Below, one piece after another: positions 8,812-16,748 of a stretch of DNA of 64,000 nt. The translations under genes were made by a program, and so were the position numbers. The DNA comes from Desulfospira joergensenii DSM 10085. Its GTDB lineage: Bacteria > Desulfobacterota > Desulfobacteria > Desulfobacterales > Desulfobacteraceae. The stretch covers positions 1,240,001 through 1,304,000 of the forward strand of contig NZ_ATUG01000001.1 in NCBI RefSeq assembly GCF_000420085.1, read 5' to 3'. The notes beneath the pieces are model-generated. The model had not been told where the DNA came from. It did no database searches and saw only the letters and a program-made list of their open reading frames with translations. The stretch's first letter is position 1. Every line of letters starts with the position of its first letter.

Positions 8812-10668
8812 ATGGATCTCAGTCAGGAATGCCCGGACAAGCTTCTCACGCCGGCCAAGAGCGTCAAAAAAATCAAAAACGGCTCCAGGGTCTTTATCGG
8901 CACCGGATGCGGCGAGCCCCAATGCCTGATCAAGGCCATGGTGGAAGATCGCACCATCCAGGACATCGTGATCTACCAGATGCTCTCCTCCACCCTGGCG
9001 CAGTATATCAATGATTCCAATTTTCTGTCCCGGTTTTCCATCAAGCTTTTTTTCATCTCCGTTCTCATGCGCCAGTCTGCCTTTGAAGGAAAAATCGATT
9101 ATATCCCGGTCTACCTCTCCCAGATTCCCAGGATCTTTGAAACCCAGGAGATCGGGCTGGATGTGGCCATGATCCAGATCTCCCCGCCCGATGAGCACGG
9201 ATACTGCTCTCTGGGCATTTCCGTGGACATCACCCTTTCGGGCATGAAAAATGCCGAGATCGTCATTGCCCAGGTCAACCCCCAGATGCCCAGGACCTGG
9301 GGGGATTCAGTGGTCCACATCGATGAACTCGATTATATTGTGGAATATGAGGAGCCCCTGCTGGAGTCCCGGTCCGTTCTGAAAAATCAAACCATTGTGG
9401 AAAGAATCGCCCACTACGTGAATATGCTGGTGGACGACGGGTCTACCCTTCAGATCGGATTCGGCCACCTTCCCGACGCCGTGGTTCCCTATCTGTCGGA
9501 AAAAAAGGATCTGGGCCTACACACCCAGGTCATCACCGACGGGCTTCTGCCTTTGTTCAAGCAGAAGGTGATCACCAACCGGAAGAAAAACTATATCCAG
9601 GACCGGGTGGTGGCCTCTTTGTGCATGGGATCCAAGGCCTTGTACGATTACGTGGACAACAACCCCATGTTCTATTTCAAATCCTCGGAATTTGTGAATG
9701 ATCCCAATGTCATTGCCAAAAACGACAATTTCATCTCCATCTCCTCGGCCCTGGAGGTGGACCTCACCGGCCAGGCCTGTACCGATTCCAAGGGATATCT
9801 CTTTTATTCGGGCATCGGCGACCAGGTGGATTTCATCCGGGGTTCGGCCCTGTCCAAGGGGGGATTTTCCATCATCATCATCCCCTCCACGGCCCAGGAC
9901 GGAAAAGTCTCTAGAATCGTGCCCCATCTGAGTGAAGGGGCGGGCGTGGCCACCACCCGGGGGGACATCGACATCATTGTCACGGAATACGGCATCGCTG
10001 AAATGAGGCGGAAAAGCATTTACCAGCGGGTCATTGAACTGGCCCAAATCGCCCATCCCAAATTCCGCAAGGGATTGATTGAAGAGGCCAAGAAACGCCA
10101 CTATATCTTCCCGGACCAACTCCCCCCCACCACCCAGGACCTGATTTTTCTGGATTCCTATACCTATTCCCTGAAACTTCCAAACGGGAAGAATGTGGAG
10201 TTCCGGCCCCTTTTTCCCTCGGATGAATTTGAATCCCGCCACTTTTACTACTCCCTTCAGGAGACCTCCATCTACTACCGGTTCTTTAACAAGCGCAAGG
10301 TCTTTTCCAGGGAGATGCTCCAGCGGCAGTGGGCCGAGGTGGACTACCAGAGGAACATGACCCTGATCGGCCTCATGCAGCTGGGCAAGCGCAAACAGAT
10401 CGTGGCCATCGGCTCCTATGCCGAAATCGGGGAATACGAGGCGGAAGTGGCTTTCCTGGTCAAGGAAGACCTCCACGGCATGGGAATTGCCACCTTCCTG
10501 CTCCAGTCCCTTGAATCCATTGCCCGGGAAAACAACTATAAAAAATTCATAGCCACCACCCTGGCGGAAAACAAGAAAATGCTCAACGTGTTCCAGCGCC
10601 AGTACCCGGACGCCAAACTCATCCGGTCCGGCGGCGGGGAGGTGGATGTGGAAATGGATTTTGCATGA
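8812..10668 (+). CDS. Acetyl-CoA hydrolase/transferase fused to GNAT acetyltransferase
   Basis: A 618-residue two-domain protein. Residues about 10-440 are an acetyl-CoA hydrolase/transferase, with [26 protein letters not shown] and [14 protein letters not shown]. Residues about 465-618 are a GNAT domain with motif [19 protein letters not shown]. The fusion is a known architecture in anaerobes and suggests CoA-ester control by acetylation, or acyl transfer to protein or amine; the substrate is unknown. The start at 8812 (MDLSQECPD) is chosen over an upstream in-frame ATG because AGGAGAG lies 7 bp before it. The stop overlaps a potential ATG; fumC starts 14 bp later. Confidence 0.88.
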   Translation: MDLSQECPDKLLTPAKSVKKIKNGSRVFIGTGCGEPQCLIKAMVEDRTIQDIVIYQMLSSTLAQYINDSNFLSRFSIKLFFISVLMRQSAFEGKIDYIPVYLSQIPRIFETQEIGLDVAMIQISPPDEHGYCSLGISVDITLSGMKNAEIVIAQVNPQMPRTWGDSVVHIDELDYIVEYEEPLLESRSVLKNQTIVERIAHYVNMLVDDGSTLQIGFGHLPDAVVPYLSEKKDLGLHTQVITDGLLPLFKQKVITNRKKNYIQDRVVASLCMGSKALYDYVDNNPMFYFKSSEFVNDPNVIAKNDNFISISSALEVDLTGQACTDSKGYLFYSGIGDQVDFIRGSALSKGGFSIIIIPSTAQDGKVSRIVPHLSEGAGVATTRGDIDIIVTEYGIAEMRRKSIYQRVIELAQIAHPKFRKGLIEEAKKRHYIFPDQLPPTTQDLIFLDSYTYSLKLPNGKNVEFRPLFPSDEFESRHFYYSLQETSIYYRFFNKRKVFSREMLQRQWAEVDYQRNMTLIGLMQLGKRKQIVAIGSYAEIGEYEAEVAFLVKEDLHGMGIATFLLQSLESIARENNYKKFIATTLAENKKMLNVFQRQYPDAKLIRSGGGEVDVEMDFA

Positions 10669-10682
10669 AATCAGGAGAGCGC

Positions 10683-12071
10683 ATGGAGACCCGAATAGAA
10701 ACCGACACCATGGGAGAGGTCAGGGTTCCGGCCGACCGTTACTGGGGGGCCCAGACCCAGAGATCCTTAAACAATTTCAGAATCGGTGACCAGACCATGC
10801 CCCTGGAGGTCATCCGGGCCCTGGGAATCATCAAAAAGGCCGCGGCCTTCACCAATTATGAACTGGGGGGGCTGGAGGAAGACAAAAAAACCGTGATCAT
10901 CCGGGTCTGCGACGAGGTCCTGGAAGGAAAACTGGACAGCCACTTCCCCCTCAAGATCTGGCAGACCGGCTCCGGAACCCAGACCAATATGAACGTCAAC
11001 GAGGTAATTGCCAACCGGGCCCATGTACTCCTGGGCAATGAACTGGGAAAAGGAAAACGGCGGATCCATCCCAACGATGACGTGAACCGGTCCCAGTCAT
11101 CCAACGATGTATTCCCTTCGGCCATGAACATCGCAGCCCTCACCCTTCTCACCGGCCACACCCTGCCCTGCATCCGGCAGCTCAGGGACGGGCTTGCCGC
11201 CAAGGCCCGGGCCTGGAAAGACCTTGTCAAGATCGGACGGACCCATCTCATGGACGCCACCCCCCTTACCCTGGGGCAGGAATTTTCAGGCTATGTCTCC
11301 ATGCTGGATCATGGGCTGGCCGCCCTGGAAGCGACCCTGGCCCATCTTAAGGAACTTGCCTTGGGAGGCACGGCCGTGGGAACGGGTCTGAATACCCCGG
11401 ACGGATTTGCCAAAGACGTGGCCCGGCAGGTGGCCCGGCTCACCAAACTTGACTTTATCACGGCCCCCAACAAATTTGAATCCCTTGCCGCCCATGACGG
11501 ACTGGTTTCAGCCCACGGTGGTCTGAAAACCCTGGCCGCCGGTCTCATGAAAATCGCCAACGACATACGCCTTCTCGGGTCGGGGCCCCGGTGCGGCCTG
11601 GGGGAACTGATGCTGCCGGCCAACGAGCCAGGCTCCTCTATCATGCCGGGCAAGGTCAACCCCACCCAGGCCGAGGCCCTGACCATGGTCTGCACCCAGG
11701 TCATGGGCAATGATGTGGCCGTCAATATCGGCGGGGCCTCGGGCCACTTTGAACTCAACGTATTCAAACCCGTGATCATTAAAAACTTTATCGAATCCGC
11801 CAGGCTCCTGGGAGATGCGGCCCTCTCCTTTCAGGAGCATTGTTTGGACGGGCTGGAGCCTGTCCCTGAAAAGATCAGGGCCCATCTCACCCACTCCCTC
11901 ATGCTGGTCACGGCTTTAAATCCCCATATCGGATATGAAAATGCCGCCCGGATCGCCAAAAAGGCCCACCAGGAGAACAAGACTCTGGAACAGGCCGCTT
12001 TAGAGCTTAAGCTGGTTTCAAAAAAAGACTTTCATGAGTGGGTGGATCCTTCAAAGATGACGGGAAAATAA
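10683..12071 (+). CDS. fumC: Fumarate hydratase class II
   Basis: A 462-residue cytosolic class II fumarase (fumarate + water <-> malate). Signature residues are clear: [10 protein letters not shown] near the N-terminus, [28 protein letters not shown], and the C-terminal loop [20 protein letters not shown] with its catalytic serine. Length is standard, and no iron-sulfur cluster is needed. The start at 10683 ([12 protein letters not shown]) is preferred to an ATG at 10665 that overlaps the previous stop, because AGGAGAG lies just before it and alignment to the family begins there. It follows the CoA-transferase-GNAT gene and is probably in the same operon. Confidence 0.95.
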   Translation: METRIETDTMGEVRVPADRYWGAQTQRSLNNFRIGDQTMPLEVIRALGIIKKAAAFTNYELGGLEEDKKTVIIRVCDEVLEGKLDSHFPLKIWQTGSGTQTNMNVNEVIANRAHVLLGNELGKGKRRIHPNDDVNRSQSSNDVFPSAMNIAALTLLTGHTLPCIRQLRDGLAAKARAWKDLVKIGRTHLMDATPLTLGQEFSGYVSMLDHGLAALEATLAHLKELALGGTAVGTGLNTPDGFAKDVARQVARLTKLDFITAPNKFESLAAHDGLVSAHGGLKTLAAGLMKIANDIRLLGSGPRCGLGELMLPANEPGSSIMPGKVNPTQAEALTMVCTQVMGNDVAVNIGGASGHFELNVFKPVIIKNFIESARLLGDAALSFQEHCLDGLEPVPEKIRAHLTHSLMLVTALNPHIGYENAARIAKKAHQENKTLEQAALELKLVSKKDFHEWVDPSKMTGK

Positions 12072-12075
12072 AAGA

Positions 12076-12097
12076 CCCGGAAACATCCGTTTCCGGG
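12076..12097. terminator. Shared terminator after fumC and the 58-residue gene
   Basis: CCCGGAAAC and GTTTCCGGG form a 9-bp stem with a 4-nt loop between two convergent genes. Read on the minus strand it is followed by TCTTTTATTTT, a good U tract; on the plus strand the tract is weaker. It probably serves both genes. Confidence 0.75.
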
Positions 12098-12126
12098 CCT
12101 CAAATCTTGGGATAAAATTTTAAGGG

Positions 12127-12303
12127 TCAGGACAGATCGCAGGCCTTGCTTTCACGGCTGGTTTTGGTTTTTCTTGAGTAGCATTCATACTTGCTTTCAA
12201 GGATATCGGATGACTCATCACACTGGGTCATCTCATCGACCAGGTCTGTCTGTTCTTTTATCCGGCATCTATGTTCTGCGACTCTTCTTTCCGTCTCTTT
12301 CAT
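12127..12303 (-). CDS. Small four-cysteine protein, unknown
   Basis: A 58-residue, highly charged protein (MKETERRVAEHRCRIKEQTD at its start) with four cysteines at about residues 13, 28, 41 and 55, spaced 13-15 residues apart. It is preceded by a perfect AGGAGG ribosome site (AAAAAGGAGGATCGAT) and followed by the shared terminator, so it is very likely expressed. The even spacing on predicted helices suggests two disulfides or a metal site (a CHCH-like hairpin is one thought), but I recognise no family. No signal peptide is seen. Confidence 0.6.
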   Translation of the reverse strand: MKETERRVAEHRCRIKEQTDLVDEMTQCDESSDILESKYECYSRKTKTSRESKACDLS

Positions 12304-12698
12304 ATCGATCCTCCTTTTTAGTGATTTTGCCTGAACATAACCAACAAAATTAGGTTTGCCTTATTTGTTTAACCAAAGTTAAATCCGATTTGAGCTTTGT
12401 CAACATCCATCCCCGGGGTTTTCTTACGGGAATGGGATGCCCAGACCCAGGGAGGAGCAGAGGTTTTCGCGGATTGGATTCCTTCGGGCGGCAGGACGCC
12501 GCTGGAGAAGGGATCCCTCCTCGGAGAAAATCATGGATGATTTTCGAGAATAAGCGCAAAATCTTTGCTCCTCCCGGACCAGCCGGAATTATATTTTAAG
12601 AATGACTATAGCCCGGGGTTTTCCGGAAAGTTGCCATGCATTTTCAAAAGGGATATAAAGAGAGAACTCTCCATACCCAAAGGAATAAAGGAAAAAAA
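12304..12698. other. 395-bp intergenic gap with a palindrome
   Basis: This gap separates the divergent 58-residue gene and the DHFR-like gene. On the minus strand TTGACA (12398-12403) is a candidate -35 box for the small gene, without a convincing -10. A palindrome GAAAATCAT-GG-ATGATTTTC lies at 12526-12545. The GC-rich stretch 12400-12520 codes for nothing I can support. Confidence 0.4.
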
Positions 12699-13205
12699 AT
12701 GAAACTCATCCTCTTAATGGCAGCCACGGCAGACGGAATGATTGCCAAGGATTCCCTGCACCCGGTGGACTGGAGCGGCAAGGCAGATAAAAAATATTTT
12801 GTCCGGACCACCCGGCAGGCCGGGGTGGTGATCATGGGCTCCAACACCTGGGACACCATTGGAAAGCCCCTGCCCGGCCGGGAAAACATCGTCATGACCC
12901 GGGATAAAACCCGGAAAAGCAATGACAAGGATCTCATCTTCACGGACCGCTCTCCGGCCCGGATCCTGGAAGACCTTAACGCGCGGGGATTTGAATCCGC
13001 CGCCCTGATCGGCGGGGCCAAGATCAACAGCCTGTTCATGAAGGAAAACCTCATCGATGAAATCCATCTGACCCTGGTCCCCCGGCTCTTCGGCAGGGGC
13101 CTGACCCTGTTCAGCGAGGCTCTGGACCACCGGCTTGAGCTGCTGGATGTGGTGAAAATTGAGGGGGGGCATTTGTTGTTGAAGTACCGCGTACTTCACA
13201 ATTAA
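12699..13205 (+). CDS. Dihydrofolate reductase-like (RibD C-terminal domain) protein
   Basis: A 168-residue protein of the DHFR/RibD_C fold. Landmarks are MKLILLMAATADGMIAKDSL at the start, the NADPH-binding GVVIMGSNTWDTIGKPLPGR, then AALIGGAKINSLFMKENLIDEIHLTLVPRLFGRG. The pattern is closer to RibD C-terminal and bacterial DHFR-like reductases than to FolA. It may reduce dihydrofolate or a pteridine or pyrimidine; the substrate is uncertain. Start at 12699 follows AAAGGAATAAAGGAAA; the longer in-frame version would add 21 unlikely residues. It is single, with no operon partner, and its 3' end abuts the AT-rich integron-cassette island. Confidence 0.8.
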   Translation: MKLILLMAATADGMIAKDSLHPVDWSGKADKKYFVRTTRQAGVVIMGSNTWDTIGKPLPGRENIVMTRDKTRKSNDKDLIFTDRSPARILEDLNARGFESAALIGGAKINSLFMKENLIDEIHLTLVPRLFGRGLTLFSEALDHRLELLDVVKIEGGHLLLKYRVLHN

Positions 13206-13532
13206 GAATTAATAATTGACAATGAACAATTGTGGTGGCTTCGCGCCATTTTAAATAGTGCCCATTGGTGCGTGACCTTGATTTTTTTTGATTGTTGCAC
13301 TGGGGAGTTTACTACAAGTATCAAAGTGTGTCCCTGCCAACCCGTCAAATTTTAGTCCGTGAAATATAAAAGCGCACGCTTTTCAAATATTGATTATATG
13401 TAAATACGCATAATCAATATCAGCAAGATTCCTTGACTTTTCAATAGGTTTTACATATGGGGTTTGGGAACAGGATCAAAAAAGGGAAATTGCGTAAATA
13501 CATATAATCTATGTTACACAGGACATCGAAAA
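13206..13532. other. AT-rich gap with an inverted repeat and paired direct repeats before the cassette boundary
   Basis: Base composition drops sharply here. ATATTGATTAT (13387-13397) and ATAATCAATAT (13410-13420) form a perfect 11-bp inverted repeat with a 12-nt loop. GTAAATACGCATAATC (13400-13415) recurs with two differences as GTAAATACATATAATC (13494-13509), ending 3 bp before the proposed cassette boundary GTTACAC (13513-13519). Integron attI sites carry integrase-binding direct repeats just upstream of the insertion point, so this is a possible attI remnant, or simply an insertion hotspot. No gene is seen. Confidence 0.45.
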
Positions 13533-14256
13533 ATGAACCAGCCTCATTGGCACTATTTCTTGTTGCTTGAAGATGAGCTTGTTGGAATATCTCGATTTGT
13601 AGAGTTGAGCGAAGATAACTACGAAGTTTATTCGATTGAGTTTGCGAAACTATTTTTGTCGATATGTTCAGAAGTCGATGTGGTTGCCAAGCTTCTCTGT
13701 AAAGAAGCTGATTCTCCCTTATTTGATAAGACTAAAGGTTCCCGCGATCCAAATATGAGCACTTATCGTTGCGTCATCAATTCTAAATTTCCGGACTTTC
13801 ACAAGGCCCAAGTGAAAATTCCGTTGTATAACCTGTCATTTGAACCGTGGAATAATTTCAAAATTGACAAAAGTCTACCATGGTGGAACGAATACAATGA
13901 CGTCAAACACGAGAGAAACATCAATTTCAAGAAGGCAAACCTTGGAAATGTATTATTTTCTATGTCTGGCCTAATGGTGCTTCTAGTCTATTTATACGGG
14001 TATCAATCTGTTGTTTCTTTAACTTCACCAAACAAACCAAAATTGTACGAAATCGAGAGTGCCTACTATAGGGCCCAAGGCATTGCCTGGGCAAGTTCCG
14101 AATTGTATGTGCCGAAAGGCTTTATAAAATAACCATCGTGTAACAAGCGATTCCTCCAGATCACAGGGACCGAGCCGATCTTAAACATTTTGGGTTAACG
14201 AAACATTTCAATATTTAGAAAAATATAGAACCCCCTGCGCCAGGTGAACCGCGGCG
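13514..14256 (+). mobile_element. Integron-type gene cassette 1
   Basis: The proposed cassette begins after the G of GTTACAC (13513-13519) and ends at the G of the next boundary (14256). It holds one gene and, at its 3' end, an attC-like site whose first 7 bases, GTGTAAC, are the exact complement of its own left boundary GTTACAC. That reciprocal match is the hallmark of a circularisable cassette. The DNA is visibly AT-richer than its flanks. No integrase gene is in the window. Confidence 0.7.
13533..14132 (+). CDS. Cassette-borne protein of unknown function
   Basis: A 199-residue protein beginning MNQPHWHYFLLLEDELVGIS. I do not recognise the family. It is mainly helical, with a motif WWNEYNDVKHERN around residue 130 followed by a hydrophobic helix (NVLFSMSGLMVLLVYLYGY). 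A KHxR motif at the start of a helix recalls HEPN-type nucleases and toxins, but this is only suggestive. The start at 13533 is chosen because AGGA lies upstream and because the longer in-frame version would cross the cassette boundary at 13513. Composition is AT-rich compared with neighbours, consistent with lateral transfer on a cassette. Confidence 0.65.
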   Translation: MNQPHWHYFLLLEDELVGISRFVELSEDNYEVYSIEFAKLFLSICSEVDVVAKLLCKEADSPLFDKTKGSRDPNMSTYRCVINSKFPDFHKAQVKIPLYNLSFEPWNNFKIDKSLPWWNEYNDVKHERNINFKKANLGNVLFSMSGLMVLLVYLYGYQSVVSLTSPNKPKLYEIESAYYRAQGIAWASSELYVPKGFIK

Positions 14257-14262
14257 TTATGC
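14138..14262 (+). repeat. attC-like recombination site 1 (125 bp)
   Basis: It starts with R'' GTGTAAC (14138-14144), continues AAGCG, and ends GCGGC-GTTATGC, with R' GTTATGC at 14256-14262. The arms TAACAAGCGATTCC and GGTGAACCGCGGCGTTA pair imperfectly, with the unpaired bases typical of attC stems, around an AT-rich loop. It begins six bases after the stop codon of the cassette 1 gene. The 125-bp length falls within the usual attC range. Confidence 0.7.
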
Positions 14263-14380
14263 TTTATATATTTTATCAAAATATCCACCAAACGGGCGAT
14301 GTGTTTTTCTCAAATCTGCATTATGATCATATTTAAACTGAACAAAAATAAAGAGCACTAAACAATCGAGGATTAAAGAT

Positions 14381-14656
14381 ATGAGAAAATGTACAGGAAA
14401 TAATACACAAGAATGGGGATCAGACGCAATTTTCGATGTAAAATGTAAGGATTGCGGAAATATGGTTGAATTCTTCAAGGATGACATCACACGAAACTGC
14501 TCCCATTGTAAAAAAACTGTATACAATAATCGAAAAGATTATGGGTGTGGACAATGGTGTTCATCTTCATCTCCACATAGGAGAAATTTGTGCCCTAAAT
14601 TCAGACAATCCAAAAATCGATTTTATGGTGTTGTAATGCCCACTGTTTGGTATTGA
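14381..14656 (+). CDS. Small zinc-ribbon conserved protein (cassette-borne)
   Basis: A 91-residue protein, MRKCTGNNTQEWGSDAIFDV at its start. Two zinc-binding knuckles are plain: CKDCG (about 22-26) and CSHCK (about 40-44), followed by YGCGQWCSSSSPHRRNLCPKF with three more cysteines. I know this arrangement from small conserved hypothetical proteins of anaerobes, but no function is established. GAGG lies upstream of the ATG. It is 24 bp upstream of the next gene and probably co-transcribed. It lies inside cassette 2. The last residues (PTVWY) may be a cassette-specific extension. Confidence 0.7.
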   Translation: MRKCTGNNTQEWGSDAIFDVKCKDCGNMVEFFKDDITRNCSHCKKTVYNNRKDYGCGQWCSSSSPHRRNLCPKFRQSKNRFYGVVMPTVWY

Positions 14657-14680
14657 TCCCACTTGCAATGAGGAGATAAT

Positions 14681-15151
14681 ATGACAACAAAAATAAATGA
14701 TGCTGCAATAAAGCGAAATAAAGATTGGATCAGTGGAGTCACCAACGCCTTAAATAGTGCAGGTAATGATGAGTTGTGTCGATGGGCCATGAAATCGGCA
14801 GGTAATAAATGTGCAGAGCAATTTCTCGCTGAAACCATTGAATATTTTGGTAAAACTCCAAAATCCATAAATGAAATGATTGAAGCGATAAATAAAAGAA
14901 AAAAGGAAGTCTTGAAACTTAGCGACTTTTGGAAAATGATGGGAGATAAAATATCAATTAATTTAGAGAAATGCAGTTGTCATTTAGTCAATTCAGGGTT
15001 GGCTGAACCTAATCCTACATTCTGCCTTTGCTCTGCAGGAATGTTTGAAAGTATTTTTACTCCATTTCATAAAGGAGTTGTACGAACAGAAATAATTAAA
15101 GCAATTGGAAGAGGAGATTCCTGTTGTGAATTCATTGTACACCTTGAGTGA
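14681..15151 (+). CDS. Cassette-borne protein with V4R-like C-terminus
   Basis: A 156-residue protein beginning MTTKINDAAIKRNKDWISGV, with several cysteines (CRWAMKSAGNKCAEQF, KCSCHL, CLCSAG). The C-terminal IIKAIGRGDSCCEFIVHL resembles the closing strand of V4R/4-vinyl-reductase-type and related small-ligand-binding domains (GD..C.F.V). That similarity is to a short motif only. A clear GAGGAG lies before the ATG at 14681. The partner zinc ribbon upstream suggests the pair acts together. Function unknown. Confidence 0.65.
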   Translation: MTTKINDAAIKRNKDWISGVTNALNSAGNDELCRWAMKSAGNKCAEQFLAETIEYFGKTPKSINEMIEAINKRKKEVLKLSDFWKMMGDKISINLEKCSCHLVNSGLAEPNPTFCLCSAGMFESIFTPFHKGVVRTEIIKAIGRGDSCCEFIVHLE

Positions 15152-15485
15152 ACGCATTAGAAATTAAAGGGAAAAGCATAACCAAGCGTTTCATGTGGAC
15201 GCGCGTGATCTTGCGCCAGTGAATTTGCCGTTCAATTTACAAAACCATCTCAAGTCATTAGAGGCAATGTAAAAAAATACTATGAAATCTGAATTATCAC
15301 ATAGTTTACTGACACTCCCGGTGCCGAATATAAAATGCGTAGGCCGGCAGGTTGCTTAAACGTCATTTCAACAAAAAACAAAATACTGGAAAAAATATGA
15401 AAGAGTATGGCTTTAATGTCTAATCTTTGCTGGAAAAAACAAACTATTCCGTTTTGAAAAACCCAAATCATAAAAGGAAGCCGCC
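15152..15485. other. 334-bp gap: attC site 2 then AT-rich DNA
   Basis: Apart from attC site 2 (15176-15236), this stretch is AT-rich and holds no gene I can support; short open frames on both strands have no ribosome site or recognisable motif. AAAGGAAG just before 15486 serves the methyltransferase. Confidence 0.4.
15176..15236 (+). repeat. attC-like recombination site 2 (61 bp)
   Basis: R'' GCATAAC (15176-15182) is followed by CAAGCGTTTCATGTGGAC, a short stem GCGC..GCGC around TGATCTT, then CAGTGAATTTGCC and R' GTTCAAT (15230-15236). The length, close to the classical 59-base element, and the TAAC...GTT ends fit attC. The right end deviates from GTTRRRY. Confidence 0.6.
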
Positions 15486-16163
15486 TTGGAATATGACAAA
15501 AATAAAGACCAAGTCCGTTTTATGCACGGCGCGATAGATTTTTCAGGTAAGGACATCCTGGAAATCGGCTGTGGAAATGGCAGTGTTTCCACTTACCTGG
15601 CCAAGGGTTCCGGCTCCTATATTGCGGTTGACCCTGATCCGGCCGGCATTGCACAGGCAAAACAGCTGGACACTGAAATCAATTTCCAAACCGGCACAGG
15701 CCAGGCCCTGGATTTCCCGGACAACTGCTTTGACCTAGTCCTGTTTACCCTTTCCCTTCACCACCAGGAGAGCGCATCTGCTCTGGAAGAGGCCTTCCGG
15801 GTCCTGAAACCCGGCAATCACGTCCTGGTGGTGGAACCCAATGCCAGAGGGGAGTTCGAACTGTTTTTCAATTTATTCGACGATGAAACACAGGCACTGG
15901 AGGCAGCTGAGGCCGCAATCAGGAGCAGTCGATTCACATTAAAGAATGAGGATCACTTCCAGGTAACAGCATCCTTTGAAAGTATCCAGGACCTGTGTGA
16001 ATATGACTTTAACCGAGAATTGCCCGGCCCTGCGGATAACCAGAAAATCCTGGATCTCCTTTGCCGCGTGAAAAGCTGGGCCTCGCCTGCCCATATCCCG
16101 GATGATCCCATTGATCTGGTTGACGAACTCAGGGTGTTTCTCCTGGAAAAACCCTTATCGTGA
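15486..16163 (+). CDS. Class I SAM-dependent methyltransferase (UbiE-like)
   Basis: A 225-residue methyltransferase with Methyltransf_11 motifs. Motif I is DILEIGCGNGSVSTYL (about residues 23-38), the post-I acidic residue is in YIAVDPD, motif IV is FDLVLFTLSLHH and motif VI is VLKPGNHVLVVEP. The acceptor is unknown; the C-terminal half is variable. The apparent start is TTG at 15486, with AAAGGAAG at the right distance; no internal ATG suits before the SAM motif apart from one at residue 13. Its base composition matches the host chromosome rather than the adjacent cassettes. Confidence 0.8.
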   Translation: MEYDKNKDQVRFMHGAIDFSGKDILEIGCGNGSVSTYLAKGSGSYIAVDPDPAGIAQAKQLDTEINFQTGTGQALDFPDNCFDLVLFTLSLHHQESASALEEAFRVLKPGNHVLVVEPNARGEFELFFNLFDDETQALEAAEAAIRSSRFTLKNEDHFQVTASFESIQDLCEYDFNRELPGPADNQKILDLLCRVKSWASPAHIPDDPIDLVDELRVFLLEKPLS

Positions 16164-16374
16164 ATCCTGGAAAGGGGGGGGGGACACTTTACCATATTTT
16201 CTGTCGTTTTATATTGTGTCTCCAAATTTGCAGCCGATTGCAAAAAGACTGAAGATCAGATACCGCTACCGGCCAAAGGGAGGATGGAGTGCCGGCAACT
16301 TGAAAGTCCACAATCTTACCGATCCTTTTTTTTATAAAAATCCGAAATCATCATCACAGCCCGAATCCCTGGAA

Positions 16375-16548
16375 GGCCGGGGCGGACTGCGGCGGAGACA
16401 TCGAGTGGAATTTTGTAGAGCCTCTTAATGTAATTGTGCGGTTAAAAGGGGAAATTGTCTGAACGGAGTGAGTTTTTCCCCTTCAGCTCAATGGAATTTA
16501 GAGGCTCTCAAAATTTTTCACTCTGCGGAGACGTAGTCCGCCCCGGCC
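16375..16548. repeat. Nested inverted repeat (~174 bp)
   Basis: In the 585-bp gap 16164-16748, GGCCGGGGCGGACTGC onward (16375-16427) pairs with the reverse complement of 16496-16548, which ends GTAGTCCGCCCCGGCC. Arms are about 53 bp, imperfect, with shared GGAGAC, AGTG, ATTTT and GAGCCTCT blocks. Inside the loop AAAGGGGAAA (16445-16454) pairs with TTTTTCCCCTT (16473-16483). It codes for nothing clear and resembles a MITE-like palindrome. The rest of the gap is featureless except for the terminator at 16697. Confidence 0.6.
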
Positions 16549-16696
16549 GATAATGAAGGCTTTTGCCCCTCCGAGTCAGACATTTCAGAATTGAGGAAAA
16601 ATTTTGATAATTGCACAAAAAAGGGCTTGCAGAGCCAAGGTCAATCCGAACTGAAAACCAGGGAACGGGAAACCACCAACTTTTAAAATAAACCAA

Positions 16697-16724
16697 GGGG
16701 GATAACGAAAGTTCGCAATCCCCC
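16697..16724 (-). terminator. Terminator of the acyl-CoA synthetase gene
   Basis: GGGGGAT (16697-16703) and ATCCCCC (16718-16724) form a strong stem with an inner CGAA-AG-TTCG palindrome, 25 bp downstream of the minus-strand gene ending at 16749. Read on the minus strand it is followed by TTGGTTTATTTT. Confidence 0.7.
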
Positions 16725-16748
16725 CCTGTTAACTACACCCGTGTGGGT

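Larger units (their letters stand above)
14257..15230 (+). mobile_element. Integron-type gene cassette 2
   Basis: The cassette begins with TTATGC (after the G of GTTATGC at 14256) and ends at the G of GTTCAAT (15230). Its own attC starts with GCATAAC, the exact complement of its left boundary GTTATGC. It carries two co-oriented genes, a zinc ribbon and a 156-residue protein. Confidence 0.7.

Noticed and set aside
13464-13532. Longer start for the first cassette gene
   Set aside because: The extension crosses the proposed cassette boundary at 13513 and lacks a ribosome site; the ATG at 13533 has one.
16102-16428. Open frame of about 108 codons after the methyltransferase
   Set aside because: It begins inside the methyltransferase gene, runs through G-runs and the nested palindrome, has no ribosome site and no recognisable motif.
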